Of a DNA stretch of 64,000 bases, positions 1 through 9,010 are shown piece after piece. Made by a program: the position numbers and the translations under genes. The notes under the pieces are model-generated. The model did not search any database. It saw only the letters and a program-made list of their open reading frames with translations, and was not told the origin of the DNA. This stretch comes from JACNKV01 sp964388155 (GTDB taxonomy: Bacteria > Fidelibacterota > Marinisomatia > Marinisomatales > JACNKV01). The DNA lies in contig CAYLYH010000001.1 of NCBI GenBank assembly GCA_964388155.1, forward strand, positions 62,001 to 126,000, given 5' to 3'. Every line of letters starts with the position of its first letter. Position 1 is the stretch's first letter.

Positions 1-1003
1 AATGTTCTAATATTGTTTTGATATTTTTATAAGGAATCCTTGTGGGACCCAATACAGCTAATTGCCCTACAAGAAATTCGCTTTGAAAACCTGTAGATAA
101 AACAGAAAATTGTTTAAAAGCGTTATCTGAATTTTCTCTTCCAATAATCATGGTTTCTTTTGATTGATTGCCGTGGGACATTAACATTCGTTTAATTTTC
201 TGTTTTTCCAACGTATGCAAGGTCGTCTTAATGATGTCAATTTGTTGAAATTCAGGTTGCATCAACAAAAATTGGTTCGACGAAGTAAAAATAAGATTAT
301 TGGCGGGGAGAGTGAAATACTCTTCCGGTTGACGAATTAATATTTGAACAATCTCATGGTTATAAATCGTGGTATCATAGAGACGCTCTCTTGCAGTCGC
401 TTGTATTTCTTCCAACGTATGTCCGGTTAATTGTTCATTTAGAATCTGGTTAATGTAACGCAAATCATCTTGTCGTATGCTGATTTTCAGATTAAAAACC
501 ATTGATCGGACAATTCCTGACTCCATAGCGAGGACAACCATAATTCGGTCAGATGATAAGGAAATAAACTCTATATCTTTTAAAATCCCACGTTGAACTT
601 GCGAGACGAGTACAACACCAAAAAATTGACTGGCTTTGGCTAACATCGTTGCAGTTGCCTGCATAAGATCTTCGATATTAGCAGAGAGAGTTTTTAATAC
701 GGATGACCATTCTTCCACATCCACAAGATTAGATGAAGACGTATCCATCAGACAATCCACATAATATCGATAACCAAGATCTGTTGGTACTCGTCCGGAA
801 GATGTATGCGGCTGCATAATCAAACCCTTTGATTCCAAAGCAGAGAGAGTGTTACGAATTGTTGCAGGACTAATATTAAAACGATGGTGTTTCTTAAGAT
901 ATGATGAGCCGATGGGTCGGTTTGTAACAATAAATTCCTCAACAGTTAATTTGAGTATCGCAGTCTCTCTCTCAGTCAAATGGATGTTTTTATTATGAAT
1001 CAT
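1..1003 (-). CDS. hrcA: heat-inducible transcription repressor HrcA (3' end cut by window)
   Basis: I translated this edge-truncated frame directly; it stays open for 334 codons from the ATG at 1003. The N-terminus is a winged helix (starts MIHNKNIHLTERE, with SPATIRNTLSALESKGLI in the recognition region). It is followed by the family-typical GRVPTDLGYRYYVD. Near the cut end is VGQLAVLGPTRIPYKNI, matching the conserved HrcA C-terminus. HrcA represses groE/dnaK heat-shock operons by binding CIRCE operators. Length already matches the family (about 340 aa), so only a few residues lie outside. It sits 88 bp downstream of ftsX on the same strand. No CIRCE element (TTAGCACTC-N9-GAGTGCTAA) is visible in front of it. 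A promoter-like pair ends 7 nt before the ATG and there is no Shine-Dalgarno. Confidence 0.95.
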   Translation of the reverse strand, partial: MIHNKNIHLTERETAILKLTVEEFIVTNRPIGSSYLKKHHRFNISPATIRNTLSALESKGLIMQPHTSSGRVPTDLGYRYYVDCLMDTSSSNLVDVEEWSSVLKTLSANIEDLMQATATMLAKASQFFGVVLVSQVQRGILKDIEFISLSSDRIMVVLAMESGIVRSMVFNLKISIRQDDLRYINQILNEQLTGHTLEEIQATARERLYDTTIYNHEIVQILIRQPEEYFTLPANNLIFTSSNQFLLMQPEFQQIDIIKTTLHTLEKQKIKRMLMSHGNQSKETMIIGRENSDNAFKQFSVLSTGFQSEFLVGQLAVLGPTRIPYKNIKTILEH

Positions 1004-1040
1004 AGTGTAAAAATTAATTCGTTTATTTTTTCAATGTCAA
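1004..1040 (-). promoter_or_regulatory. putative promoter of hrcA, leaderless type
   Basis: On the minus strand a perfect TTGACA (1035-1040) is followed after 18 nt by TAATTT (1011-1016). The ATG begins 7 nt further on. That spacing puts the transcription start at or next to the start codon. The 7 nt between hold no Shine-Dalgarno. Read from sequence only. Confidence 0.45.
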
Positions 1041-1091
1041 TAATTGAATGCGTGTATTTTATCCTTTGGAGATTATTTTCCAAGATCAATT

Positions 1092-1955
1092 TCAAATAAT
1101 CTTAGAAACGGCTCTGTAACTGCCAATCAAAGAAATTACTACAGATATCCCGATAAGCCAAAATGTCGTGGTGTGTTGATAATTAATTTGGAAAGTAAGA
1201 ATCTTATTTATATAAAGGTTTCCGGCATGAACTAATCCAATTAGTGTTCCTGTGGCAAGCAGGGCTCCAAATAATCCATGGAACATTCCTTCTAATAGAA
1301 ACGGTGTTTTAATAAACAGATTAGTTGCTCCAATTAATTTTAATGTTTTAATCATTTCCCTTCTTGCATAGATCGTAAGCCGTATTGTGCTTGAAATAAT
1401 AAAAATTGTAATTACGATTATAACACCTGCTACAATAATAAATGCATTTAAAAACTTTTGATAAAATCGTTCTATTCTCTGAATAAGTCTTCCTTGATAT
1501 TTTACGGTATCAATTCCGGATATATTATTAATGGATCGTATAATAGGTGCAACACTGAATTCTTCTTGACCTGTATCAATGATATTCACGACAGTGCTGG
1601 AGGGGAGAGGATTGTACCCTAACATTTCATGAATATCTTCACCAAACTGGTCTTTAAAAATTTTAATCGCATCATTGGAAGAAATATATGTGGCATTACG
1701 TACCCCTGAAATATTTCGAATTTTATTCAGAATCATTTTTGATTCTTTGTCACTAATTCCCTTTTCAAAAAATACTTCGATTTTATATTTTGAGCGCAAA
1801 TATTTAATGAGAGAATTCGAATTATCAATCGTGATAAACAAGCTGCCAATAATCATAAGGGTTAAAAACACAGAAAATACCGATGTAAATACCGTCAGCT
1901 TGTGCCGCCATATATTTTTCAAACCTTCAAGGATTAAAAACGCTAATTTATTCAT
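1092..1955 (-). CDS. ftsX: cell division permease FtsX
   Basis: 287-aa integral membrane protein with the FtsX layout: a cytoplasmic N-terminus, TM1 at about residues 20-45, a large extracytoplasmic loop to about 165, then three more TM segments. The sequence RLTIYARREMIKTLKLIGAT before TM3 is typical of FtsX. With FtsE it forms the ABC-type complex that couples septation to peptidoglycan hydrolase activation. Its ATG overlaps the ftsE stop by 4 nt (ATGA), so the two are translationally coupled. Family length is about 300 aa, so the gene is complete. Confidence 0.93.
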   Translation of the reverse strand: MNKLAFLILEGLKNIWRHKLTVFTSVFSVFLTLMIIGSLFITIDNSNSLIKYLRSKYKIEVFFEKGISDKESKMILNKIRNISGVRNATYISSNDAIKIFKDQFGEDIHEMLGYNPLPSSTVVNIIDTGQEEFSVAPIIRSINNISGIDTVKYQGRLIQRIERFYQKFLNAFIIVAGVIIVITIFIISSTIRLTIYARREMIKTLKLIGATNLFIKTPFLLEGMFHGLFGALLATGTLIGLVHAGNLYINKILTFQINYQHTTTFWLIGISVVISLIGSYRAVSKII

Positions 1956-2608
1956 TGTCCGTTTCTTAACTTCCCTTCATGAATTTCCATAATTCGGTGC
2001 CCACGACCTTTGATTAAGTTGTAATTATGGGATGCCATAAAGATTGACGTTCCCTCCTGATTTATTTTCTCTAAGAGTTTAATCAGTTCAAAAGCAGCTA
2101 GGGGATCTAAATTCCCGGTAGGCTCATCTGCCAAAATAATTTCCGGCTCTTTTATAAGAGCACGCGCCAAACAAGCGCGTTGTTGCTCACCACCGGAAAG
2201 TTCATTCGGTTTTCGGTCTTCTTTCCCTTCAAGACCAACTTCGTACAAAACATCCATAACCCGATCTTCCAGTTCAGCGCTGTCAGTTCCAACGATGTGC
2301 AGTGCCAACGCCACGTTATCGAAAAGTGTTCGATCCGTGAGGAGGTGATAATCCTGAAATACCATCCCTATATTTCTTCTCAGGTGTGGAATTTTTCTAT
2401 GTTTTATTTTATTCGAATGATACCCATTTACTGTGACAATACCGGACTCAGGGAATAAATCCATGTAGATTAATCGCATAATGGTCGTCTTGCCAGAGCC
2501 CGTGGGACCAATTAAAAATGCGAATTCCCCATCATTAATTTGAAGATCAGCATTGTAAATACCGCTTTCACGATTATGGGAATAGGAGACGTTTTTGAAT
2601 GAAATCAT
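1952..2608 (-). CDS. ftsE: cell division ATP-binding protein FtsE
   Basis: 218-aa ABC ATPase. Visible motifs are Walker A GPTGSGKTTIM (about 35-45), Q-loop VFQDYHLL, the ABC signature LSGGEQQRACLARAL and Walker B EIILADEPTGNLD, which is the FtsE/LolD-type signature. It powers the FtsX permease at the division site. It is the first gene of an ftsE-ftsX pair, with hrcA following. The start ATG has no Shine-Dalgarno. Instead a TTGAAT/TAATTT pair ends 6 nt before it, as in hrcA. Confidence 0.95.
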   Translation of the reverse strand: MISFKNVSYSHNRESGIYNADLQINDGEFAFLIGPTGSGKTTIMRLIYMDLFPESGIVTVNGYHSNKIKHRKIPHLRRNIGMVFQDYHLLTDRTLFDNVALALHIVGTDSAELEDRVMDVLYEVGLEGKEDRKPNELSGGEQQRACLARALIKEPEIILADEPTGNLDPLAAFELIKLLEKINQEGTSIFMASHNYNLIKGRGHRIMEIHEGKLRNGQ

Positions 2609-2643
2609 GGTTAGAAATTACCGACAATATGCCATGGATTCAA
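2609..2643 (-). promoter_or_regulatory. putative leaderless promoter of ftsEX
   Basis: Minus-strand TTGAAT (2638-2643), a 17-nt spacer and TAATTT (2615-2620), with the ATG 6 nt downstream. A second possible -10, TATAAT, lies further upstream (2691-2696 on the minus strand) and would give a roughly 75-nt leader. Sequence inspection alone cannot choose between them. Confidence 0.4.
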
Positions 2644-2717
2644 TCACATAGGCAAATTATTATATCGTCGTTTTTTTTTCATATTTTTTAATTATACAGC
2701 TTGAGAAATGAAAAAGA

Positions 2718-3638
2718 TCAATGGAATAACAGAAGTATGAATAAAACATAGCCGGTAATTAATCCGATAGAACTTATTCTGGAGATTGGTTGCTTCATTA
2801 ATCCCAATGGAATCAAAACAAGGCCATATCCAACCATAAATGGGATTTCGAGATTAAGTATATTCGTTGGTGAATCTAATGGATGAATTATTGCAACAAT
2901 TCCGAGTACAGATAAAATATTGAATAAATTTGACCCTACAATATTCCCGACCGAAATCGCACTTTCTTTGCGAAATGCAGCAATCACAGAAGTGGCCAAT
3001 TCCGGAAGAGAAGTCCCGAACGCAACCACACTCATTCCAATGACAGCCTTACTTACACCTAGCTTTGTAGCAATACCAATCGCACCTTCCACAAAATAAT
3101 TCGAACCAAAATATAACGCAATACACCCAAGGAAAAAGATAGCCAATACGATTTTCATGGATGAAGTTGTGCTTTCGACAGATTCCACTCTCCCTGATGG
3201 ATGTGAAATACACATCCAAGTATAGGCAACGATGCCTACAAAAAGGATAACACCCTCTCCACGTGAAATCAATCCATTCATGATGAAATATATAAAAATA
3301 ACGGTTACCCCCAGATAGATGAATAGATCCCTGCGGGAACGCTCAAAATGTATCGTTACCGGAAATATCAATGAACTTAATCCAAGCACCAATCCAACAT
3401 TTGCGACGTTAGAACCGATGACATTGCCGATAGCAATGGTAGATGACCCGGAAATTGCAGCTTTAAGACTCACGACAAGTTCAGGAAGTGATGTCCCAAA
3501 AGCAACGACTGTCAACCCTACGACAAGTGGAGATAATCTGAATTTTTCAGCAAGTGAAACAGAACTTTTTACAATCCATTCTGCTCCATAATACAGAAGA
3601 ATCGTCCCGATTGTTAAATAAAAAAGACTACCCAACAT
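2718..3638 (-). CDS. calcium/sodium antiporter (CaCA family, YrbG-like)
   Basis: 306-aa, roughly ten-TM protein of the Ca2+/cation antiporter superfamily. The two inverted alpha repeats are both visible: VVAFGTSLPELVVSLKAAI at about 45-63 and VVAFGTSLPELATSVIAAF at about 204-222. Each carries the ion-binding Glu in GTSLPE. It likely exchanges Na+ or H+ for Ca2+ across the inner membrane. The start overlaps the nadD end by 11 nt, so it belongs to the bamD-nadD operon. Full family length; substrate specificity is inferred from the family only. Confidence 0.92.
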   Translation of the reverse strand: MLGSLFYLTIGTILLYYGAEWIVKSSVSLAEKFRLSPLVVGLTVVAFGTSLPELVVSLKAAISGSSTIAIGNVIGSNVANVGLVLGLSSLIFPVTIHFERSRRDLFIYLGVTVIFIYFIMNGLISRGEGVILFVGIVAYTWMCISHPSGRVESVESTTSSMKIVLAIFFLGCIALYFGSNYFVEGAIGIATKLGVSKAVIGMSVVAFGTSLPELATSVIAAFRKESAISVGNIVGSNLFNILSVLGIVAIIHPLDSPTNILNLEIPFMVGYGLVLIPLGLMKQPISRISSIGLITGYVLFILLLFH

Positions 3639-4224
3639 CAGGGATATATAAATTGTAATTGTTGATATATTCCCAGACAGGCTGTGTCACCATATACCGG
3701 ATGGTTTTGTTTTCCCGCCAGCGATTTCGAATGTTCGTTGATGAGATTTCGAATCGTGGTATGTTAGCAAATTGAATATGATGGAGTATCCATCCTGGAA
3801 TAGCACTGGGTTTAAATCCCGGGCGAATGGCAACAATGACCTTACATTCTTTTAAAATTGTTTTAGGATCTTTCCATGTATGAAAATCCATTAGCGTATC
3901 GCTCCCGATAAGGAAGTAAATATTGTTTTTTTCTATTTTATATTTCTTTTTAACCGCTTTGATTGTGTCAATTGAGTAAGATACTCCTCCCCTTTCTATC
4001 TCTATATCGCATAATTCAAAATGCGGATTTTCAGTAATAGCAGATCTCAACATACTCACACGATGATTGACCGGCGTAATGTTCTTGTCATTTTTATGCG
4101 GCGGTGCATTTGCAGGGATGAAAAGAATTTTTTCAAAATTCTCCGCTTCACAAATAGTTTGAGCAATTAATAAATGTCCAACGTGGGGTGGATCAAATGT
4201 TCCGCCAAACAGACATATCTTCAT
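3628..4224 (-). CDS. nadD: nicotinate-nucleotide adenylyltransferase NadD
   Basis: 198-aa nucleotidyltransferase. It has the N-terminal GGTFDPPHVGHLLIAQ motif (HxGH, residues about 8-23) and the C-terminal ISSTNIR motif, the two ATP-binding signatures of NadD. It makes deamido-NAD+ from NaMN and ATP in NAD biosynthesis. The ATG overlaps the bamD stop by 4 nt, so it is co-translated with bamD. It overlaps the antiporter gene downstream by 11 nt. Length is normal for the family. Confidence 0.95.
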   Translation of the reverse strand: MKICLFGGTFDPPHVGHLLIAQTICEAENFEKILFIPANAPPHKNDKNITPVNHRVSMLRSAITENPHFELCDIEIERGGVSYSIDTIKAVKKKYKIEKNNIYFLIGSDTLMDFHTWKDPKTILKECKVIVAIRPGFKPSAIPGWILHHIQFANIPRFEISSTNIRNRWRENKTIRYMVTQPVWEYINNYNLYIPDVG

Positions 4225-4976
4225 TTTGATTTCCTGCTTAGTTCGTTTTCAGTCTCAGATAAAAGTGCTTCTAATTGCTTTTGGCTCTTCGTCGTGAGTT
4301 GATTACGAATTGAATCAAAATAGTCTTTGGCGGAAGAAATATCGGATAACTTACAATAGGATTCTACAATTTTCACTTGGGTTTCCTCTACCAGCGATGT
4401 ATCATAATATTTAGACAGGATTTCTTCAAAGGCAAGAATGGCGGAATCAAATGCACCAAGTTTAATATACAATACTCCGGTTTCATATACTTTATTCCCC
4501 AGTTTTTCACGTAAATCCATAATTGTTTTCTGAGCTGAATGACGGAATTCCGAATCGGGATAATCCTCCATAAACTCCTGAAGTTTATCAATTGCACTTT
4601 CGGTGTAAGACTGATCATGAAAATATTTTGGTGATTCATATACATAAGATTTACAAATGCGCCATCTTGCTTTTTCTACATACGGACTGAACCCCATCCT
4701 TCTGGTTAATCGGTCAAACTCTGAGATAGCCAACAAATATTCATCGTTTAGAAAATAGGATTCTCCGAGATAAAACAAAACATCATCACCTAAATCGGTA
4801 TGAGATGCTTTTAATACTAACGATTGAAATACCTCTTGAGCCTTTAAATACTTTTCCTTCTCCAACAAGGTTTTTCCATAGTCAAATTGTGCGGGGAAAT
4901 CATCATCTTTTGGACGGTTCCCGGCGCATCCAAATATGAAAATACTTATTAGCCCGATTAAAATTACTTTTTTCAT
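4221..4976 (-). CDS. bamD: outer membrane assembly lipoprotein BamD
   Basis: 251-aa lipoprotein with signal peptide MKKVILIGLISIFIFGC (lipobox FGC, Cys17), followed by TPR-type helical repeats typical of BamD/YfiO. Recognisable stretches are DFPAQFDYGKTLLEKEKYL, LFYLGESYFLNDEYLLAISEF and DYPDSEFRHSAQ. It is a subunit of the beta-barrel assembly machine. The ATG is preceded by AAAGGGAAATTCA, a good Shine-Dalgarno. It heads a bamD-nadD-antiporter operon. A CpoB-like TPR protein is the main alternative, but spacing and length favour BamD. Confidence 0.85.
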   Translation of the reverse strand: MKKVILIGLISIFIFGCAGNRPKDDDFPAQFDYGKTLLEKEKYLKAQEVFQSLVLKASHTDLGDDVLFYLGESYFLNDEYLLAISEFDRLTRRMGFSPYVEKARWRICKSYVYESPKYFHDQSYTESAIDKLQEFMEDYPDSEFRHSAQKTIMDLREKLGNKVYETGVLYIKLGAFDSAILAFEEILSKYYDTSLVEETQVKIVESYCKLSDISSAKDYFDSIRNQLTTKSQKQLEALLSETENELSRKSK

Positions 4977-5128
4977 TGAATTTCCCTTTATTGAGTATTA
5001 CTAAATAAGTCTGGACAGATATGCGAAATTTAAGTCCACACATTAAATAAAGCTATTTACCATTCGCGTGTTTACCTCCCTTATTTATTGCGGGGATAAT
5101 TCGCTTATTTGGCTGTTTCGGAAGTATA

Positions 5129-6043
5129 TTACCATATCATTGAAAAAGAGATACCACCAATTCCATAAGGTGCTGATTTATTGTACATTAATCCAACTGA
5201 TGTATCGTATTCATTTTCTTTCTTATTCTTTCCCGCTGTCCAAACAGCTTCCAACCCACTAATAACATGGTTAAACATAATCGCACTCACGGCATACGTT
5301 GCCATATTTAAATAGGTATTTGCTTCATATCTTTGATTAAGATAGTCTTCTTTATGCTTTGTCATCACAACAATTTTCTGGCCATCTTCAATTTCTTTAT
5401 TTTCCTTCCACCATAGTGCATATGTAGAGTCACCGGTGGTTTCCCATGTATCATCCCAGCCGGCGACGAATTTATCATATTTCCCGATATTTTCATAAAA
5501 GTCTCTATTACGCAATACGGTAGCGTCCTCTAATAATCCTAATCCATCCAGAGTCCCAAGTGTGTCCGATGAATAATAGATTCCATCATAAATGATAGTT
5601 AGGTCGTGAGATCCACCTCTAATGCTTATATCTCTCAAGGACGTATCCAATATAGCCTCAGCTTCGAATAAGGCTGTGCCCGTAACCCAGTTCTCTAAAT
5701 TCCAGTAATCATCTGCAAAGGCTTCATAGTTTATTCGTAAGTCTTCCGCTTTTTGGTTCCACTGCCACCATCCGACGATTCCAGCAATTTCAATTCCCGC
5801 AAAAAGTGTAGGTTTCCACCAATTATCTTTGTTATACACCTGCCCCCACCCGGGGACGACTAATGAACGAATCATTGCCTGTGCAGGATAGGATTTTTCT
5901 TTTTCATTCGTCGAATCTTCATCAGTATTTGCAAAATATGAAATGTCATAGTTGTTTTCTTCAAAACGATTGTCATAAGACGATAGAACATCTTTTCCAA
6001 AACCAAAAGATATAATTAGAATTATGCTAAAAAGTATTTTCAT
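5129..6043 (-). CDS. DUF5683-type membrane protein
   Basis: 304-aa protein with a signal peptide (MKILFSIILIISFGFGKD) and the signature RSLVVPGWGQVYN (about 59-71) with a following hydrophobic helix (TLFAGIEIAGIVGWW). This resembles DUF5683, common in FCB-group outer-envelope operons. A second hydrophobic segment lies near the C-terminus. The middle is acidic and soluble. The function is unknown. It is the last gene of the porV-like/M6-like/PD40 operon, which suggests an envelope role. The start has an AAGGAG Shine-Dalgarno. Confidence 0.7.
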   Translation of the reverse strand: MKILFSIILIISFGFGKDVLSSYDNRFEENNYDISYFANTDEDSTNEKEKSYPAQAMIRSLVVPGWGQVYNKDNWWKPTLFAGIEIAGIVGWWQWNQKAEDLRINYEAFADDYWNLENWVTGTALFEAEAILDTSLRDISIRGGSHDLTIIYDGIYYSSDTLGTLDGLGLLEDATVLRNRDFYENIGKYDKFVAGWDDTWETTGDSTYALWWKENKEIEDGQKIVVMTKHKEDYLNQRYEANTYLNMATYAVSAIMFNHVISGLEAVWTAGKNKKENEYDTSVGLMYNKSAPYGIGGISFSMIW

Positions 6044-6070
6044 TGTTTTCTCCTTCGTGATTCAATATTT

Positions 6071-9010
6071 TCAAAAACCAAACAGGGCTGTAAAATACCA
6101 GCGTATCTCTTCGCCGTAGTTAATATTCTTTTCTTCAAATTTATCTAAGCCATAATGGGCTTCAATGCCAATTGCAGTGGGGTAATTATAAAATGAAAAA
6201 CCATTTAAACGCCATTGAATTCCTACACTTTTTTTCCAGTCAGGAATTGTCGTTGTCCACGCATCTCCTGCTTGTGCAATGAATCCAAGTACACTATTCT
6301 GCACGATAAACCAGCCCAAAGCGTAATGCTGTTCCCGAAATAACGGGATTCGAAAATCTAACTCCACGATGGCTTTATTTGTTCCCTCGATACTGTAAAA
6401 AGAGTACCCTTTAATTCCGTCCATTCCACCCGCAAAATAATTGAAGAATGAATCTACTTTTGTTGTCGTAATCCATCCTAAATCAGTGTGTGCGGAAAGA
6501 CACAACCGATTTGTATGTGGGATTTCCCAGTGATAGGAGCCTTTCAGTTCAGCACGACCAAGATCATTTTGTTTAAATTGTTCAATGAGCGTACCAGCCT
6601 CAGAGAAATCAAGTCCATCTATAAAATCATTATTTTCGTAGGCAATGTTCATATCTATGGCATAACCGTTAGAGGGATTTATGTTTCCATCTGCTCTAGA
6701 TTTTGAGGCTGAAGTCTTCCAATTTACTCCCGTAACAACGCCTCTGTAATAATCATAAGCTGCACCACCTTGCATCAGTCCATTAGATGTCATAATATTT
6801 TGCTTCACGTGTGCTCGGTATCGTTGCCAAAGCGTATATATTTCTAAAGAGTGCATTCCAAGAATCGGAAATCTAATGCCACTCTTAAATGCCAGCATCC
6901 TGAATTTTAGATTATCATCGATGAGATACACATCTCTCCAATTAAATGAATCTGTTTTGTTTCGGGTTAAATAAAACACCTGTGCAAATAATGTTGGATA
7001 AAATCTTTTGAATTCAAAAAGGAAAAATAAGTCCAGATCCTTCATTGTATTCAAAGATGCACCGCCAAATACTGATAATCTCTGAAGAATTTCACTAGAA
7101 TAAAAGTAGAATCCGGGTTTAAGGGTTCCGTAATCTACCATGAGTTTTGGCATGATGAACATCGGAGGAAAGGCATCTTGATATGAAGAGGCGACTGTAG
7201 AGTCCTTTGTGCCGATATGTTGGGAAAGATATTTATTCCTTACATAATAATCCGGTGAATAGCCGACATCCGCGGTATTTACAAATTGTTGAGAATCCAA
7301 CAATGCGATTGAATATCTTCCATTGTCATATAAAGAATAAATTACCTGACCGCTCTCATTAACGTCCGACATAAATGCACCACCGGTAACATTTGTAAGA
7401 TACCCTTGTTCTTTCGTCTCTCTATTTATAGAATATAAATTAAAGACCCCACTGCGATCATCGCTGTAAATTATCGTTTCAGCGGAGCTAAAAGAAGGGT
7501 CTCTCTCATCCCATTCAGAGTTAGAACAAATATCTGCTTCATTAAAATCGCCTATCAATATTTGAGAAATATTTCGAAAATGATTGAGAGTATAATCAAT
7601 AATAATATGGTTCGTATTTTGATTATACTCAAGTGAATGCAATATGCGATGATCCTTATAATCTGTAACTTGCGTAATTATCTTAGAGTATAAGTTTAAA
7701 GTAAAAACATTTTGAATTCCACCTTCTGTTGCAAGATATGCTATGCTGCTATCGGGTGTAATAAAGACAGGAGAAAATGCACGAGTTTCTTCTGTTAATC
7801 TATCTTCTTCTTCACTTTCGAAATCATATTCATACAGATCGAAGTATTTTGATCCGTGTTTATTTGGGAATGTTGGTTTTTTTGAAAAGTAAATTACTTC
7901 ACCTGAAGGGTTCCAGGTTGCGGCACTTTTTACACCGGAGGATATTTTTTCTTCTTTTTCCGTTGTCAAATCGTAAACATACAAATCTGTTTGACCGAAA
8001 TAATCATTTTCCTGATTGGAAATGAAAGCGAATTGGTTTCCGTCTGGTGACCATATCGGGTGTAAATTGGTCGTACCTTTCTTAAGTAAGACTTTTCCTT
8101 CACGACGATTAGTTTTGATCGACTCTGTTAATTTTTCGTAATACTGTTCTAATGTGCGCTGGAAATCGTTGTAGAATTCATCTCCGGCAATACCAATACT
8201 TCGCTTTATCGCATTGCCAATCGAAAATTGAAACGAAGAAGATAATTCATCCATAATCATTTTTAATTTATCCGCTCCATATTTTTCGGCAATAAATCGG
8301 CACATCGCATATCCGGCATTATAGGTGGATTCATTCCCGATTCCCATTTTACCAAAGGTGTTCATCTCGGTAAATGTGAGCAGATTATTATGCAAAACTC
8401 TGTCGCGGAGTATCATATCTCTGTGCGTATCCCAATTATCAAAATCTGCACCTTCATACATATATTGTGCCGTTCCTTCCGCTAGCCATGGAGGTACAAC
8501 CGTTCCCGGAATCGGATAGCTGACTAATGTGTTTGGATATCCGTACAAAACGTCTTTTCGTTTCTCCTTTTCGTACCCCATCCACTGTAAATATGCCCCG
8601 GGTATTTTTATCCCGGATTTCATGGCGGTTTGGATTGAAACAATATGTGTAAACTCGTGGGTAATAACATTTTGCAGCCAACGATGACTGCCTCGGAGTT
8701 CAAAATCCAATGGGGATGTCCAAATATATATTTTATTATCATAGTAGTATGCAGCGCCATTGGAAATATCATCCGTATCTATAAAAATAATATGTGTTTT
8801 AGACGGCGGCTCATATTGATATAATTGGGTGACATGAGGGTAAATCTTTTCGGCTACCGTAGCTCCTTCTCTTGCGGATAATTCCGTCTGATCGTAAAAG
8901 TGGATCATAAAATGATCCGTTTCAATTGTCTGCCAATCAAGCTCAGGGTGATTATAATCTACCTGAGCAAACCCAAAGGAAATTAGAAATAATAAGAGGA
9001 AAATACGCAT
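6071..9010 (-). CDS. secreted metallopeptidase-like domain + PD40 propeller + outer-membrane beta-barrel protein
   Basis: About 979 aa, with a signal peptide. An intact zinc-peptidase motif, ITHEFTH, lies at about residues 116-122, with a downstream WLAEG (about 180) that could supply the third ligand as in gluzincins. Residues about 310-580 contain WD40-like PD40 repeats (HPIWSPDGNQFAFIS, ATWNPSGEVIYFS). The C-terminal 350 residues alternate aromatic beta strands and end in phenylalanine (YFTALFGF), like a D15/surface-antigen barrel. I place the start at the ATG at 9010, overlapping the upstream stop as TGATG; a TTG at 9013 is less likely. The protease activity is inferred. Confidence 0.8.
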   Translation of the reverse strand: MRIFLLLFLISFGFAQVDYNHPELDWQTIETDHFMIHFYDQTELSAREGATVAEKIYPHVTQLYQYEPPSKTHIIFIDTDDISNGAAYYYDNKIYIWTSPLDFELRGSHRWLQNVITHEFTHIVSIQTAMKSGIKIPGAYLQWMGYEKEKRKDVLYGYPNTLVSYPIPGTVVPPWLAEGTAQYMYEGADFDNWDTHRDMILRDRVLHNNLLTFTEMNTFGKMGIGNESTYNAGYAMCRFIAEKYGADKLKMIMDELSSSFQFSIGNAIKRSIGIAGDEFYNDFQRTLEQYYEKLTESIKTNRREGKVLLKKGTTNLHPIWSPDGNQFAFISNQENDYFGQTDLYVYDLTTEKEEKISSGVKSAATWNPSGEVIYFSKKPTFPNKHGSKYFDLYEYDFESEEEDRLTEETRAFSPVFITPDSSIAYLATEGGIQNVFTLNLYSKIITQVTDYKDHRILHSLEYNQNTNHIIIDYTLNHFRNISQILIGDFNEADICSNSEWDERDPSFSSAETIIYSDDRSGVFNLYSINRETKEQGYLTNVTGGAFMSDVNESGQVIYSLYDNGRYSIALLDSQQFVNTADVGYSPDYYVRNKYLSQHIGTKDSTVASSYQDAFPPMFIMPKLMVDYGTLKPGFYFYSSEILQRLSVFGGASLNTMKDLDLFFLFEFKRFYPTLFAQVFYLTRNKTDSFNWRDVYLIDDNLKFRMLAFKSGIRFPILGMHSLEIYTLWQRYRAHVKQNIMTSNGLMQGGAAYDYYRGVVTGVNWKTSASKSRADGNINPSNGYAIDMNIAYENNDFIDGLDFSEAGTLIEQFKQNDLGRAELKGSYHWEIPHTNRLCLSAHTDLGWITTTKVDSFFNYFAGGMDGIKGYSFYSIEGTNKAIVELDFRIPLFREQHYALGWFIVQNSVLGFIAQAGDAWTTTIPDWKKSVGIQWRLNGFSFYNYPTAIGIEAHYGLDKFEEKNINYGEEIRWYFTALFGF

